Assembly: GCA_900155495.1 (NCBI GenBank)
Contig: FTLJ01000360.1
Span: forward strand, 1-24,132
DNA: 24,132 bases
Reading direction: 5' to 3'
DNA from: Porogramme epimiltina
Lineage: Eukaryota; Basidiomycota; Agaricomycetes; Polyporales; Polyporaceae
Shown in pieces: positions 1-9,072 of this stretch. A program made the position numbers and the translations under genes. Under the pieces are notes generated by a model, which saw only the letters and a list, made by a program, of their open reading frames with translations, was not told where the DNA came from and searched no databases. The number at the start of each line of letters is the position of its first letter. Within the stretch, counting starts at the first letter, position 1.

Positions 1-52
1 GGGCGAGGAGGCGGGAGAGGGGGTCCTCGTCGACGGCGTATCGTGCGCCCAT
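1..52 (-). CDS. 5' end of a gene running off the window (possible G-protein alpha subunit)
   Basis: On the minus strand an ATG at 52-50 opens a frame that stays open to the window edge and begins MGARYAVDEDPLSRLLA. Upstream lie a long CT-rich leader and a TATA-like element at 292-299, the usual layout of a basidiomycete promoter, so I take this as a true start. A short Asp-Pro-Leu-Ser stretch near the N-terminus resembles the beginning of some Agaricomycete heterotrimeric G-alpha subunits as I remember them. Seventeen codons are too few to decide, and the family call is a weak inference. Confidence 0.35.
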   Translation of the reverse strand, partial: MGARYAVDEDPLSRLLA

Positions 53-291
53 CGCGTGCGGCGGGGGTGGAGCGGGGCGGAGACGGGGAGGGGGGAAGGG
101 GGCGGAGGCGGAGGCGGAGGCGCGCGCGGGTAGGTCAAAGGAGAGGAAAGAAGGAAAAGAGGGGAGGAGGATTGGCGGCAAAGAGGAGGCGCGAGGGGCC
201 GGCGAAGCTCCCAGGAAGATGATCTCTCTCGAGTCTCGAGCGAGGGCGCGCGCTCCCACGCGGTGCCGCCAGCGGCCGCTTCTGGCGACGA

Positions 292-299
292 CTTATATA
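292..299 (-). promoter_or_regulatory. TATA-like element for the left-edge gene
   Basis: The minus strand reads TATATAAG here, about 240 bases upstream of the ATG at 52. It is followed by a pyrimidine-rich leader (CTCC/CTTT runs, roughly 130-210) of the kind seen at fungal transcription starts. It is an AT island inside very GC-rich DNA. Confidence 0.45.
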
Positions 300-1513
300 T
301 GTACCGCCCGCTGGGGGGGAGGCACTTACGGACGCAGGCGCAGGCGCGGGCGTGGGGCACGGGCACGGCGGCTGGGCCAAGTGCTGGCTCGCGCATCGCG
401 TCGTGAGGAGTCGCGGGTGCCCTGCAGGGCCGCTGACGACGGCACGCTGAGGCGGCGCACTCGGCTAGCAGAGGCTATCAGCCAGCTCGTGGACGCGGGC
501 CGAGGCGCGTGCCCGCCCCCACGCTTGCAGCGGGCTCTGCGCAGTGTGCGCGCAGCTGCGCTGGGGACGCCGGCGAGCGGCGGGGTGGCGGCGGACGGCA
601 GACGCGGCGGACGGCGGGAGGCTCACGAGCCGTCGGACGAGCGGAGGCGGAGGCGATCGAGCAAAGCACGTCCCCGGCGCGCCACCACGCTCCGCACCGC
701 ACCGCCCCCCCGCCTCCGCTCGTCCGCCGCCGTGCGGGCGCCTCTCTCGCCCGGCGTCCTCGGCTCCTCGCGTGGCTTCCCTACGGGCTCAATAGTCTCA
801 GGTACTCGACCTCGTCCGAGTGCGACGCGCGCGCGCGGTCCCTCGGGCCCTCGTCGCTGCTCGCCGTGCCTCTCTCCCATCGGAGCCCCCCACGGCCGTC
901 GCCAGGCCCCGCCGACGGTCGTCGCGACCACCCCGGGCGTGTTCTCCCAGATCAATCAAACTCCTCATTTTCCCTCAATGGAACCCTGATCGCCCTCCAC
1001 GCTCTCTGACCTGTGTCCCCCCCCGTTCTCCTTATGGCGCGCCCCAGTCCCCACCGGGATCGTGCTCGTGTCCATCCCATGTCGATCCGCCGCCTTCACG
1101 CCTGCCATTCCGAATTGACCAATTGACGTGCCATCGTGCTCCGGCCGCTTCGGCGTCGGGCGACTGGTCGACGGCCAGGGAAATGTCCACGGACGTCCTC
1201 CACATTACAGTGGGTCTGTCCACACACGCACGTCTCCAGCGGGGAATCGTCGGTGCCCTGAGCCCTCAGTGAGTGATACATGATACATGAACGGCTGCAC
1301 CCTCGAGCACACCCGTACACCCGCACACCGCGCGTCGCGAGCCGCATAACAGACTTCCTCGAGTCTCCCCATCTCGCATCTCGCCAGAACGCGTCCCGGG
1401 TACACACACACCTTCGAATTCGAATGCAATCTTCGCTCGTAACCATTCCACCCAAGACACCTCGGTTCCGCCCACGCACGCACGCACGCCCTCTTTCTCC
1501 AAAGCAAGACCCG

Positions 1514-1585
1514 CCCCCCCCCCCCCCCCCCCCCCCCCTTTTCCCCAAAACAAACCCCCCCCCCGCCCCGCCCCGCCCCGCCCCG
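1514..1585. repeat. Poly-C run followed by (CCCCG)n
   Basis: An uninterrupted run of 25 C (1514-1538) is followed by TTTT, CCCC, a short A-rich spacer, a second C run and then five CCCCG units (1561-1585). The complementary strand is therefore an almost continuous series of G tracts able to form G-quadruplexes. The C strand could form an i-motif. The exact run length is at risk from sequencing and assembly slippage. Confidence 0.9.
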
Positions 1586-2541
1586 CTAATTGCTCTGACA
1601 CCGCCTCCTCCACCGAGACCCTCGGTGGTGTCATTGATCAGACAAGCAGAATCCTCGGATCCACGCGCACACGACTGTCGACGCGTCTCACCCGAGTCTC
1701 AGCGCACCATGCGTGCGTTGCGTGTCTCTGATGAGCCCCCCCCCCCGTGCGTACCCTACGTATACGCGCACTCGGAGCCCTGCCCGTGTTCGGAGCCCGC
1801 CCGCCCGCCCGCCGCCTTCCCAGAGCGCCGTCGGCCCTCCCAGAAAGCTAAATCGCATCCGCCCCTCGCACCGCGTGGTCCCCCAGTGCCCACACGCCAG
1901 CGGCGGACGTACGTGCGTCTCCGACCCTCGACCCACACATCGAGCCTAGAGCCCCGAGTACACGCGATTTTAGACGTCGCGGAGCCCCCTCGCTACCCCG
2001 AGCAGTGGGCCCAGCATGGCCCGCCGGCTCCGGGCGCGGGGCGCGATCAATTGCACTCGCCCCGGCGACGTCACCGCGGGCCTCTTGGCGCGCCCGCGCC
2101 AACCGTTCTCCCCGCCACCCGCGCGCCCCTCCGCCCCGCGCCCGCGCGAGCGATCTGAGGCTAAAAAAGCTTGTTCATCAGACTGCGCCGTACGTGCGGT
2201 CCTGCAGCTGCAAGCGCGCGCTGCGAGACACTGCTCGGGATCGCGCCCCAAGTCGCGAAGGGGCGCGCGCATAAGGAGGGGAGCGCTGGGCTTATCTGGC
2301 GGGTACAGCACACAGGCAGACGGAGGAGTGGGGTGGGTAGGGGGGAGATGGGATGTAGAAATACATATCATACACGGGAATACGCACGATGGCCGAGCAG
2401 GAACCGTCCCAGGGGCGCGGAGGGCGCTACACGTACACAAGTCGAATCAATACACTATAGCCTAGTACCGGAGAGCAGCAGGGGGGGGACGGAGGGGGGC
2501 GCGCGGGCGCGGGAAAGGTATAGACATACGTGGGGGGCGGC

Positions 2542-2586
2542 GAGATGGACAGACAGATGAACGGATGGACGGATAGACGGATGGAG
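2542..2586. repeat. Degenerate tetranucleotide (GGAY-type) microsatellite
   Basis: The segment consists of loosely repeated gaca/gatg/gacg units (for example ggatggacggatagacgg). It lies about 190 bases beyond the stop codon of the bHLH gene, probably in or near its 3' UTR. It is unlikely to be coding. Confidence 0.6.
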
Positions 2587-2774
2587 AGGGGTGTGGGAGG
2601 GAGGGGGCATACGGGGGCACGGAGGGGACATCAATTAAGGGCAAGAAGGAACCGTCCTGCGCGAGAAGGGGGCATCTAGGGCGAGGGGCGCGATAGCTGG
2701 AGCAGCAGCCGCTCGCGCCCGCGCCAGCAGTCAAAAAGCTCGAGCCGCACGCACGTACGCGCACGGCGGGCCTC

Positions 2775-4347
2775 TCACTCGGTGCGCGGCCGCTTCGACC
2801 GCTCGTCGCTCTCCGGGAGGGTGTCCTCGCCCGCCGGGCCCTCCTCCTCCTCCTCCCGCTCGCGCTTCCCGCTGTCCTTCGACGCGGGCGCAGAGGCAGA
2901 CGCAGCCGCAGACGCCGCAGCCTCCGGGCTCGCCGGCGCCGCAGCTGCAGCCGCAGGTGCGGGCGCGCCCCCCGCGGCGGCGGCCTTGTGCCCGCGGAGG
3001 AGCTCGAGCTCCGCCTCGGCGCGCTGGCGCGCGACGCGCTCCTCGTCCCACATGCGGCGCATCTCCTCGAGCTGCGCCTGCAGGTCGCCCATCGCCTGGT
3101 CCATGAGCAGCTTCTCGAGCGTCCACTTCTCGATGTTGCGCGCCTCGTTCTCCTTGAGGTGGTGGATGTACTGCACCGCGCGCGACAGGATCGCGCCCTT
3201 GGCCTTCTCGCCCGACCCGTTCGGCACGATGCGCCCCAGCTCGTTGATGCCCTCGTTGATGTTGCCGCGCCGTCGGCGCTCGACCTCTTTCTGTTATAGG
3301 AATGCCAAAATGGTCAGCTGGCGACGGGGCTGATGTTGGAGGACAAGCTCGTACGTGGTTATCCTTCCGTATACGCGCCCATTCGTCATTGGTCATTGTT
3401 GCGCTCCGGCCGCCTCTACGGCCGGACGTCTTTGCAGGAGTCTTCTCAGCGCCCTCCGGCGAGGAGCCTTCCCCACCCCCGTCGCTATGCCCTCCATCGG
3501 CGCCATCGACGTCCGGGGGAGGGGCCTGTTGGGTTGCCTGGAGCACGGATGCGAGCGCAGACAGCTGACCGAGATTTGGCGGGCCACGGGGATGCGTGGA
3601 TGGTCCCGGATCGCCCGATATCGGGGGTGGTTGGTTAGGGAGCAAGCCAGGGGGAAACTGGCTTGCATGGCCCTGCAGGAATGCTCCTTGCGAGAGATGC
3701 GAGAGTGCCTCAGCGGCAGCGGAGTCTTTCACGTCCCCTGACTGGAAAAACCTCATTAGTACACTCTGGAGAGCTCGCCCACATACAGGTCCCAAGCATA
3801 GTCGGAGAGACGCTGGAACGTCACGATAACTCTAGAGCTAAGGATAGAACGGCGTATGGGACAAAACCAGACGTATCTGATAGGCATTCGCTCCGAACGT
3901 GGCCCAGGCTACCACGTTCCATGGAAGGGGCGATGATCCTGTATACGGAAGATATGTATCACAGAGGCCGCGCCCTGAGCAGGACATACGCATCCGCGCC
4001 GCGCGCCCTTCGCGATCATCGCGACGAACGTGACTGATGCCCTTGATCACGTGGAGCGCGTGCTCGGCGCATCCAAGCGCGACGGGCGGGGCGTACAACG
4101 GCGGGGCGGCGGGGGCAGATGTGGGGACGATGGGCGGAACGGCCGGGACACTCACCCTCGTGAAGAGGTCGGGCAGAGTCTTGAGGAGGGCGGCAAGATG
4201 CTCATGGCCGACACTGGAGAGAATGCTAGGGGGGAGATTGGGGGCTGCGCTCGGCGGTGGCTGGGTGCCCGGGGCAGGCGCGGCGCCAGTGGGGGCGGGT
4301 GGGACCTGGGTGAGGGCGGGATCGTGGGCGGGCTGGGTCGATGCCAT
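2775..4347 (-). CDS. cbf1: Cbf1-like basic helix-loop-helix (bHLH) transcription factor
   Basis: The proposed protein has 364 aa from three exons: 4347-4156, 3741-3355 and 3290-2775, all joined in phase 0. The 64-nt second intron (GTACGA...ACAG) splits the basic region exactly between RIRKDNH and KEVERRRRGN. The basic region carries His193, Glu197 and Arg201, the class B pattern that reads CACGTG. Helix 2 (about 220-242, SRAVQYIHHLKENE) runs into a coiled coil to about 295, as in Cbf1/USF-type dimers. The C-terminus is Ala-rich, then acidic, and ends with a basic SKRPRTE. In yeasts Cbf1 acts in sulfur-amino-acid genes and at centromeres; the role here is inferred. The start is supported by AAGATGG context and an upstream TATA box. 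The first intron (3742-4155, 414 nt) is unusually long and may hide a small exon near 3787-3831. Confidence 0.87.
4048..4053. promoter_or_regulatory. E-box inside intron 1 of the bHLH gene
   Basis: The sequence ATCACGTG spans 4046-4053 and matches the full Cbf1 recognition motif RTCACRTG. It lies in the first intron of the gene whose product is predicted to bind exactly this site. Binding is an inference from the class B residues. Confidence 0.45.
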
Positions 4348-4575
4348 CTTCCCGTGCGGTCGGGCAATCGGAGCAGACGTTCTTGAGTAGGTGTGTGATT
4401 GGGGGCGGCGGAACTACCGGGATGGAGCAAACAAGCCTTGATATACGGTCCTGCGCTGCGCTCACTGTCTACAACGACGAGGGCAGGGGCGTGCTCGACG
4501 GGGGGCTCGACGAGCTCGAGGGACAATTGCGGGGGCGGATTGATCACGGGGGAGGGAAACGAGGTCACGTCCAGG

Positions 4576-5163
4576 TCACGAGGGCCGATTTATAGTCTGC
4601 ACGTGAGAACGCCACAAATAGGGCCAAGCGCGGCCAAACACGGCCAAAGCCTGCGCACGGGCCATACCCACCACCTCCGCCCAGCCGGCTGCTTTCGGAC
4701 AAGCCTTGCGCGGATTCTCTCTGAGAATGTCGAACGACGCCAGAACGACGAGCGACGCAGCGAGAATCAATGGGACGCTGGCGAAGCACGTACCTTCCGC
4801 GCCGTACTCGCTCAAACTCTCCGTTCGTTCTGAATGAAACGTGCCAGATCCGTCTCCGTTGCGACATTCCAATTGCTCCATCGGAGCTCCTCGCGAAGGC
4901 CTCGTGGTCATCGCTGCGGGGCCGTGAAAGGACGACGGATCGAGCGGTGGAACGGGCGAGAGGTGGACAAGATAGTGGACATCGCGGTTGCTTGACACGA
5001 AGAACTCCGGAGCGGAGCAAGATTTGCAGACTGTGGAGGTCACGACATCCGGAGACGTCCTCTTCCGCGTCACCTCATCGTGTGGAACCCGCGTGGCGGG
5101 GCTAGCCTCGGACATTTGTCTTCCGCCCCCACCTCCTGTTCGGTGGCCCAGAGCGACCGTCAT
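4576..5163 (-). CDS. Unresolved hypothetical ORF between the bHLH and GH16 genes
   Basis: A minus-strand frame of 195 codons runs from an ATG at 5163 to a stop near 4576. Its first 110 or so codons look like ordinary protein with GC-ending codons. The rest includes a hydrophobic stretch (PLILAASLVVLASF) that could be a membrane segment or an accident. A good donor (GAAG/GTACGT, near 4793) would end an exon just before it, so the true gene may be spliced differently. The 3' end overlaps the TATA box and E-box of the bHLH gene, which argues against the full frame. I recognise no family. It may be a lineage-specific gene, a 5' leader region or noise. Confidence 0.25.
   Translation of the reverse strand: MTVALGHRTGGGGGRQMSEASPATRVPHDEVTRKRTSPDVVTSTVCKSCSAPEFFVSSNRDVHYLVHLSPVPPLDPSSFHGPAAMTTRPSRGAPMEQLECRNGDGSGTFHSERTESLSEYGAEGTCFASVPLILAASLVVLASFDILRENPRKACPKAAGWAEVVGMARAQALAVFGRAWPYLWRSHVQTINRPS
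4589..4605 (-). promoter_or_regulatory. TATA box with adjacent E-box, promoter of the bHLH gene
   Basis: The minus strand reads TCACGTGCAGACTATAAA: a CACGTG E-box (4605-4600) only five bases before TATAAA (4594-4589), about 240 bases upstream of the proposed ATG at 4347. The spacing suits a core promoter. The E-box would place a Cbf1-type protein right beside the initiation complex, consistent with autoregulation. Confidence 0.5.
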
Positions 5164-5270
5164 GCGCAGCCCCTGGCCTGCAGTAAGTAAATTTCCTGCA
5201 TGCGTGTTATACCCTTTTCCGCTCGGCTAGAAGATCGGGCCCACAGCCAGCTGCTGCGCTGCGGGAGGCA

Positions 5271-5277
5271 TTTATAG
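5271..5277 (+). promoter_or_regulatory. TATA-like element of the GH16 gene
   Basis: The sequence TTTATAG lies about 110 bases upstream of the ATG at 5384 and is followed by a CT-rich stretch (ctctcgctcgctctttgtcc) typical of fungal leaders. It is the only such element in this short upstream region. Confidence 0.5.
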
Positions 5278-5383
5278 CGAATGCAAGTTGCTTCCGTCCG
5301 GTCTGCGCTCTCGCTCGCTCTTTGTCCCCTCGTTCTGCTGACGACTTGGATCCCGCACGAATTCTCGACGTCTTTCTTTCGAC

Positions 5384-6885
5384 ATGCATCTCGCTCTTCC
5401 CGTAGCCGCCACTCTTTTATCCGCAGCCACAGGCGTATCCGCAACATACAGTCTCGTCAAGGAGTACTCGGGTTCAAATTTCTTCGATGGCTGGGACTTT
5501 TACGGAAACTATGATAACCTGACGAACGGTGCGCCACTATGCTTCTACCATATGCCGCAGCGCGAGCTGACGGCTGTACAGGTGACGTCACTTTCGTCGA
5601 CCAGGCGAACGCGACCTCGTCGAAGCTGGCGTACGTGAACGACGCGGGCAAGGCCATTATCACGGTGGATAACACCACGTCAGTAGTGTACAACTACAAG
5701 CGCGACTCGGTGCGCATATTCTCTTCTCCCGCCGTATCGCGCCCGCGCCCGCCGGTCCCTGTGGCTGACACCTCAATTAGGTACGAATCTCGACGACCGA
5801 CTATTTCGGTCTCGGGTCGGTCATTCTCTTCGACGCCACCCACCTCCCCTACGGCTGTTCCGTGCGTATCCGCATTCCTGAGAGACACTCGCCCGCCGTC
5901 TCACTTTTGGCTGTCGTTCGTAGGTGTGGCCGTCCTTCTGGACCAAGGGCCAGGACTGGCCGACCCATGGCGAGATCGACATTATCGAAGGCGTCAACCT
6001 CATGACGGACAACCAGATGGCGCTGCACACGAACTCTGGTTGCGCCGCGTCCTCTTCTGCCACTCAGTCCGGCACGGCCGGCAGCACCACCGACTGCTCG
6101 AACGACTCCGGGTGTACGGTCACGGAGACCCAGTCCGGTAGCTACGGCGAGGCGTTCGCGAGTGCAGGTGGAGGAGTGTGGGCGGCTTCGTTTGAGACGA
6201 CGGGTATCTCGTGAGTGACGCTCGCTTTCCTGGAGTCATATGTTGACTGACAGATTTCACTCCATAGGATCTGGTTCTGGACTGTACGTATCAAATTCCC
6301 CGCGTTTACAGCACGACGTTGACCTTTGGGGGTTGTAGAGGGACAGCATCCCGTCCTCCGTATCCAGCGCTGACGACACGGTCGATATCTCGTCGTGGGG
6401 AACGCCCTCGGCTTACTGGCCTTCCTCTTCGTGCGACATCAGCACGTACTTCGGGCCCCAGCAGCTCATCCTCGACATCACCCTCTGCGGTGACTGGTGA
6501 GTGCATCTCCCTCAAACGCCCTTCCCTCTGTCACTCACGGTGCGCACTCTACAGGGCCGGCTCCGCGAGCATCTACGAGGCTACGTGCGGCGGCGACGGT
6601 TCCGCGACCGCCTGCTACATCAACAACGTCATCAACACTCCGGTCAACTACACGAACGCGTACTTCGAGATCTCCTACGTCAAGGTGTTCTCGTCGTCCG
6701 ATACCCTTCTCGTCCCCTCCACCGTGGATGGATCTATCCTCCTCGTCTCCGAGACGGCCACCGCGACCGCTTCCTCCTCTTCCTCTACTAGCAGCAGCAG
6801 CTCTGCGTTCGCCGAGGGTGCTAAGGCGTACGCTGCATTGATGGGCGCAACGCTTCTCGCCGTGTCCACCTGGGTGTTTTTGTGA
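5384..6885 (+). CDS. GPI-anchored GH16 endo-beta-1,3(4)-glucanase
   Basis: Seven exons (5384-5528, 5582-5709, 5781-5861, 5924-6210, 6268-6283, 6339-6496, 6555-6885) give 381 aa; all junctions agree in phase. Residues 1-20 are a signal peptide ending ATGVSA. The mature start (TYSLVKEYSG, then FFDGWDFYGNYDNLTNG) matches basidiomycete GH16 laminarinases such as Phanerochaete Lam16A. The catalytic motif EIDIIE is complete: Glu135 nucleophile, Asp137 and Glu140 acid/base. After the fold comes a Ser/Thr-rich linker and a hydrophobic tail (MGATLLAVSTWVFL), the signature of GPI attachment. The enzyme should therefore sit at the plasma membrane or wall and act on beta-1,3/1,6- or mixed-linked glucan, for wall remodelling or nutrition. 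Several N-glycosylation sequons (NLT, NAT, NTT) are present. Exon 5 is only 16 nt. Confidence 0.95.
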
Positions 6886-6984
6886 TTACGTCTTGAAAGA
6901 GTAGTAGCAGCATAGACACATTGTAGTCTCATCCTATTTAATTGTTGTCGGACACGGACTTGCATACATTAGCTTGTTGTGTAT

Positions 6985-6996
6985 GTACATATGTAC
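6985..6996. repeat. Perfect 12-bp palindrome downstream of the GH16 gene
   Basis: GTACATATGTAC is its own reverse complement and lies about 100 bases after the GH16 stop codon, within the probable 3' UTR or termination region. Its function is unknown; a chance AT-rich palindrome is possible. Confidence 0.4.
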
Positions 6997-7078
6997 GGTC
7001 GCTACTAAATTACCCTTGTTTTCTGTGGTCCAAAAGTGCCCATAGCATTGAGTATTTTACCTGACATCATGTATTCAA

Positions 7079-7160
7079 GGGCACGTGGTGTAGTTGGTTA
7101 TCACGCTCGCTTAGCATCAGCAATTGCGAGAGGGGTCCGGTTCGATCCCGGACGTGTCCA
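7079..7160 (+). tRNA. tRNA-Ala (anticodon AGC) with an 8-nt intron
   Basis: A full cloverleaf can be drawn. The acceptor stem pairs GGGCACG (7079-7085) with CGTGTCC (7153-7159), with discriminator A at 7160. The anticodon stem pairs CTCGC with GCGAG, and the T stem pairs TCCGG with CCGGA around TTCGATC. The anticodon AGC (7113-7115) is for alanine. The third acceptor pair is G3:U70, the main identity element of alanyl-tRNA synthetase, so sequence and identity agree. Eight extra bases (7117-7124) sit between positions 37 and 38, the canonical nuclear tRNA intron site. The A box (TGGTGTAGTTGG, 7086-7097) and B box (GGTTCGATCC, 7139-7148) fit the consensus. TTTT at 7161-7164 follows at once as the Pol III terminator. 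Confidence 0.96.
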
Positions 7161-7164
7161 TTTT
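7161..7164 (+). terminator. RNA polymerase III terminator of tRNA-Ala
   Basis: Four T residues follow the discriminator base directly. This is the minimal Pol III stop signal; no longer T run follows nearby. Confidence 0.75.
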
Positions 7165-7324
7165 GCTTCGCGATGTATTTGAAGCTCGGCTGATCGAGCG
7201 GGCGAATACTTTTGCGTTTTGCGATCGAAGATGTTCTGCCCGTCCCGAGTGCAGCACTCCTCACACTCGTCTTCACTCTTCCCTCTCGCTCTCTGGCTCT
7301 CGTAAGATCGTCAAATGCACAGTC

Positions 7325-7330
7325 TATAAA
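7325..7330 (+). promoter_or_regulatory. TATA box of the Set5-like gene
   Basis: TATAAA lies 63 bases upstream of the ATG at 7393, after a CT-rich stretch. The Pol III tRNA gene ends only about 165 bases before it, so the two promoters are close neighbours on the same strand. Confidence 0.6.
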
Positions 7331-7392
7331 CTCTACCACGGTCCACAAGCTCTCCTCGCACGCACAACCCTCTCAGAACCAGATCACGATAC

Positions 7393-8915
7393 ATGGCCAC
7401 CACCGTTACCCCCTCCGAAGACGACCTCAAGGCCGCGCTCCTCGCGCTCAAGGCTGAAAACCCCTCCCTCGGCGTCCCCAAGATCCACGCGCTCCTGCTT
7501 GCCGCACATGCGGACTGGACGGTGAGCGAAAAGCGCACGCGCAAGGTCCTCCAGTCTGTAGGGCTTGTGCAGACGTCCGCAGCGAGCGCGGCGGCCCCGG
7601 GGCAGGTCTTCCCCAGCTCGCGCATGATCGAGGGCCTCGACGTCGCAAAGTGGACATCCAAAGTCGAGGTGCGCTTCTTTGGGAAGGCGAAGGGCAAGGG
7701 GCTCGTCGCGCGCGAGCCGATCGCGAATGGCGAGACGGTCTGGAAGGAGGACCCGTTCATCCTCGCGCCCGAGTGGTAAGCCCTCCTCTTCCACCCCATC
7801 TCCTCGACCTGCCCCCTCCCCGCACTCCCCTCGTATCCCGATTTTGACACGGCAACACGCACGCAGGAGCCTTTACGACCTCCAGATGACCTCCGCGGCG
7901 TGCGGGCACTGTTCCACCCCGCTTACCGCGTCGCCGCTCGTCGTGCCGTGCGCCGCGACAGGGCCGACGCCGTGCCCGGTGCGCTTCTGCAGCCGCCTGT
8001 GCCTCGCGCGAGCGGGGCGCGCGCACCCGCTGCTCTGCGCGGCGCGCAACCCCGCGTCCGCGCCGCTGCTGCACTTTGCGCGCAGGAACCAGTGGATGGC
8101 GCTGCACGCGCTCGCGCAGTGCACCGCGCGCGTGCTGCTGAGCTTCCAGAACGACGGCGCGGCGGAGGGCGGCTTCGCGGAGGACTGGGAGACTGTGAGG
8201 GCGTTTGCGCAGCTCGGCATGGAGGAGCGCGCGAAGGGCGGATGGTGCGTCGTGTCGTGTCGTTCCTGCTTTCTGTGCGGCGGGGTGTTGAATGCGGGGC
8301 GGCGGTCCTAGGTTGGGCGCGGAGCCGGACCGTGCGACGTGGAAGAAGACCTATAAGCTGTACGTGCAGGCGTTCCAGGAGCCCGCGACGGAGGCGGAGA
8401 AGAAGCGGCTGGGGAAGATCCTCAAGAAGCCGCTCCCGCAGGACGTCGTGGACATGTTCTTCGACTACGAGGCGTTCCTGCGCGGACTCGGCCGGATGAG
8501 TCTGAGTGAGTGCTCCTCGCGTCTGGCCGGGCCGCCGAGCTGATTGATTCTTGGTGCAGATCTCGAGGCGCACGGCGGGCTGTACGTGCTGCACTCCCAC
8601 CTGAACCACAGCTGCATGCCCAACCTCTCAGTCCGGCACGTCGACCAACGTTCCGCGCTCTCGCGCATCACCGTCATCGCGCGGCGCGACATCGCCCCGG
8701 GAGAAGAGCTTTTCATCACTTACGTCAACCCGGAGACGCCCCTTGAGCAGCGCAGGCGGAACCTAATGGAGTGGGGCTTTGGGAAGTGTGTGTGCGAGCG
8801 GTGCGTCAAAGAAGAGCGGGAGCGGAAGGACGTAGGGGAGAACGCAGGGGCGGCGAGCGCCGACCCCACCGACGATCTCGCGGCGGAGCTGAAGGCGGGC
8901 TTGGGAGTGATGTAG
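7393..8915 (+). CDS. set5: Set5-like SET-domain protein (probable lysine methyltransferase)
   Basis: Four exons (7393-7775, 7867-8244, 8312-8505, 8560-8915) give 436 aa with consistent phases. The N-terminal 60 or so residues (KAENPSLGVPKIHALLLAAH, then a VSEKRTRKVLQ helix) look like a small helical or winged-helix module. The SET domain starts near residue 90 (FFGKAKGKGLVAREPIANGE). It is interrupted from about 138 by a Cys/His-rich insert (CGHC...CPVRFCSRLCL...HPLLC) of MYND-like type, and resumes in exon 4. NHSCMPN (334-340) and GEELFITYVN (366-375, catalytic Tyr373) are intact. CVCERC (395-400) is the post-SET zinc cluster. The split-SET layout and the LEAHGGLY...LNHSC block fit fungal Set5, which methylates histone H4 tails in yeast; a non-histone substrate is possible here. 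The C-terminus is short and acidic. Confidence 0.9.
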
Positions 8916-9072
8916 GGACCGCGCGGTGTGGCCAAAACATCGTGCGTGCGGCGCGATGCGGAGATGGGTAAGATATACGTGCAGATCTTTCCCCCTCCGG
9001 GGATGTTGTACAAAATACTACACAAGACATGTTGCCTTTCGCTCCGTCCGCTCCGTCATCCAGGCTTTCCCA

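Larger units (their letters stand above)
53..2774. other. Long GC-rich interval without a convincing gene
   Basis: About 2.7 kb separate the left-edge start codon from the 3' end of the bHLH gene. Open frames are common on both strands, but they encode Arg/Pro/Ala-rich low-complexity sequence that reads straight through homopolymer tracts and shows no domain, so I treat them as products of high GC. The interval contains the promoter of the left-edge gene, the poly-C/(CCCCG)n tract near 1514-1585, a degenerate GGAY-rich microsatellite at 2542-2586, and presumably the 3' UTR of the bHLH gene. A small gene could be hidden here, but I see none. Confidence 0.5.

Noticed and set aside
219..989. 256-codon plus-strand open frame
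   Set aside because: It is Arg/Ala/Pro-rich without any domain, lies across the promoter and leader of the left-edge gene, and competes with equally long frames on the other strand. This is expected in DNA of very high GC.
1280..2158. 292-codon plus-strand Pro-rich open frame
   Set aside because: It reads through the poly-C tract as polyproline and depends on the exact tract length. There is no domain, start context or splice structure.
7082..7087. CACGTG as a regulatory E-box
   Set aside because: It lies inside the tRNA acceptor stem, where the sequence is fixed by the tRNA structure.
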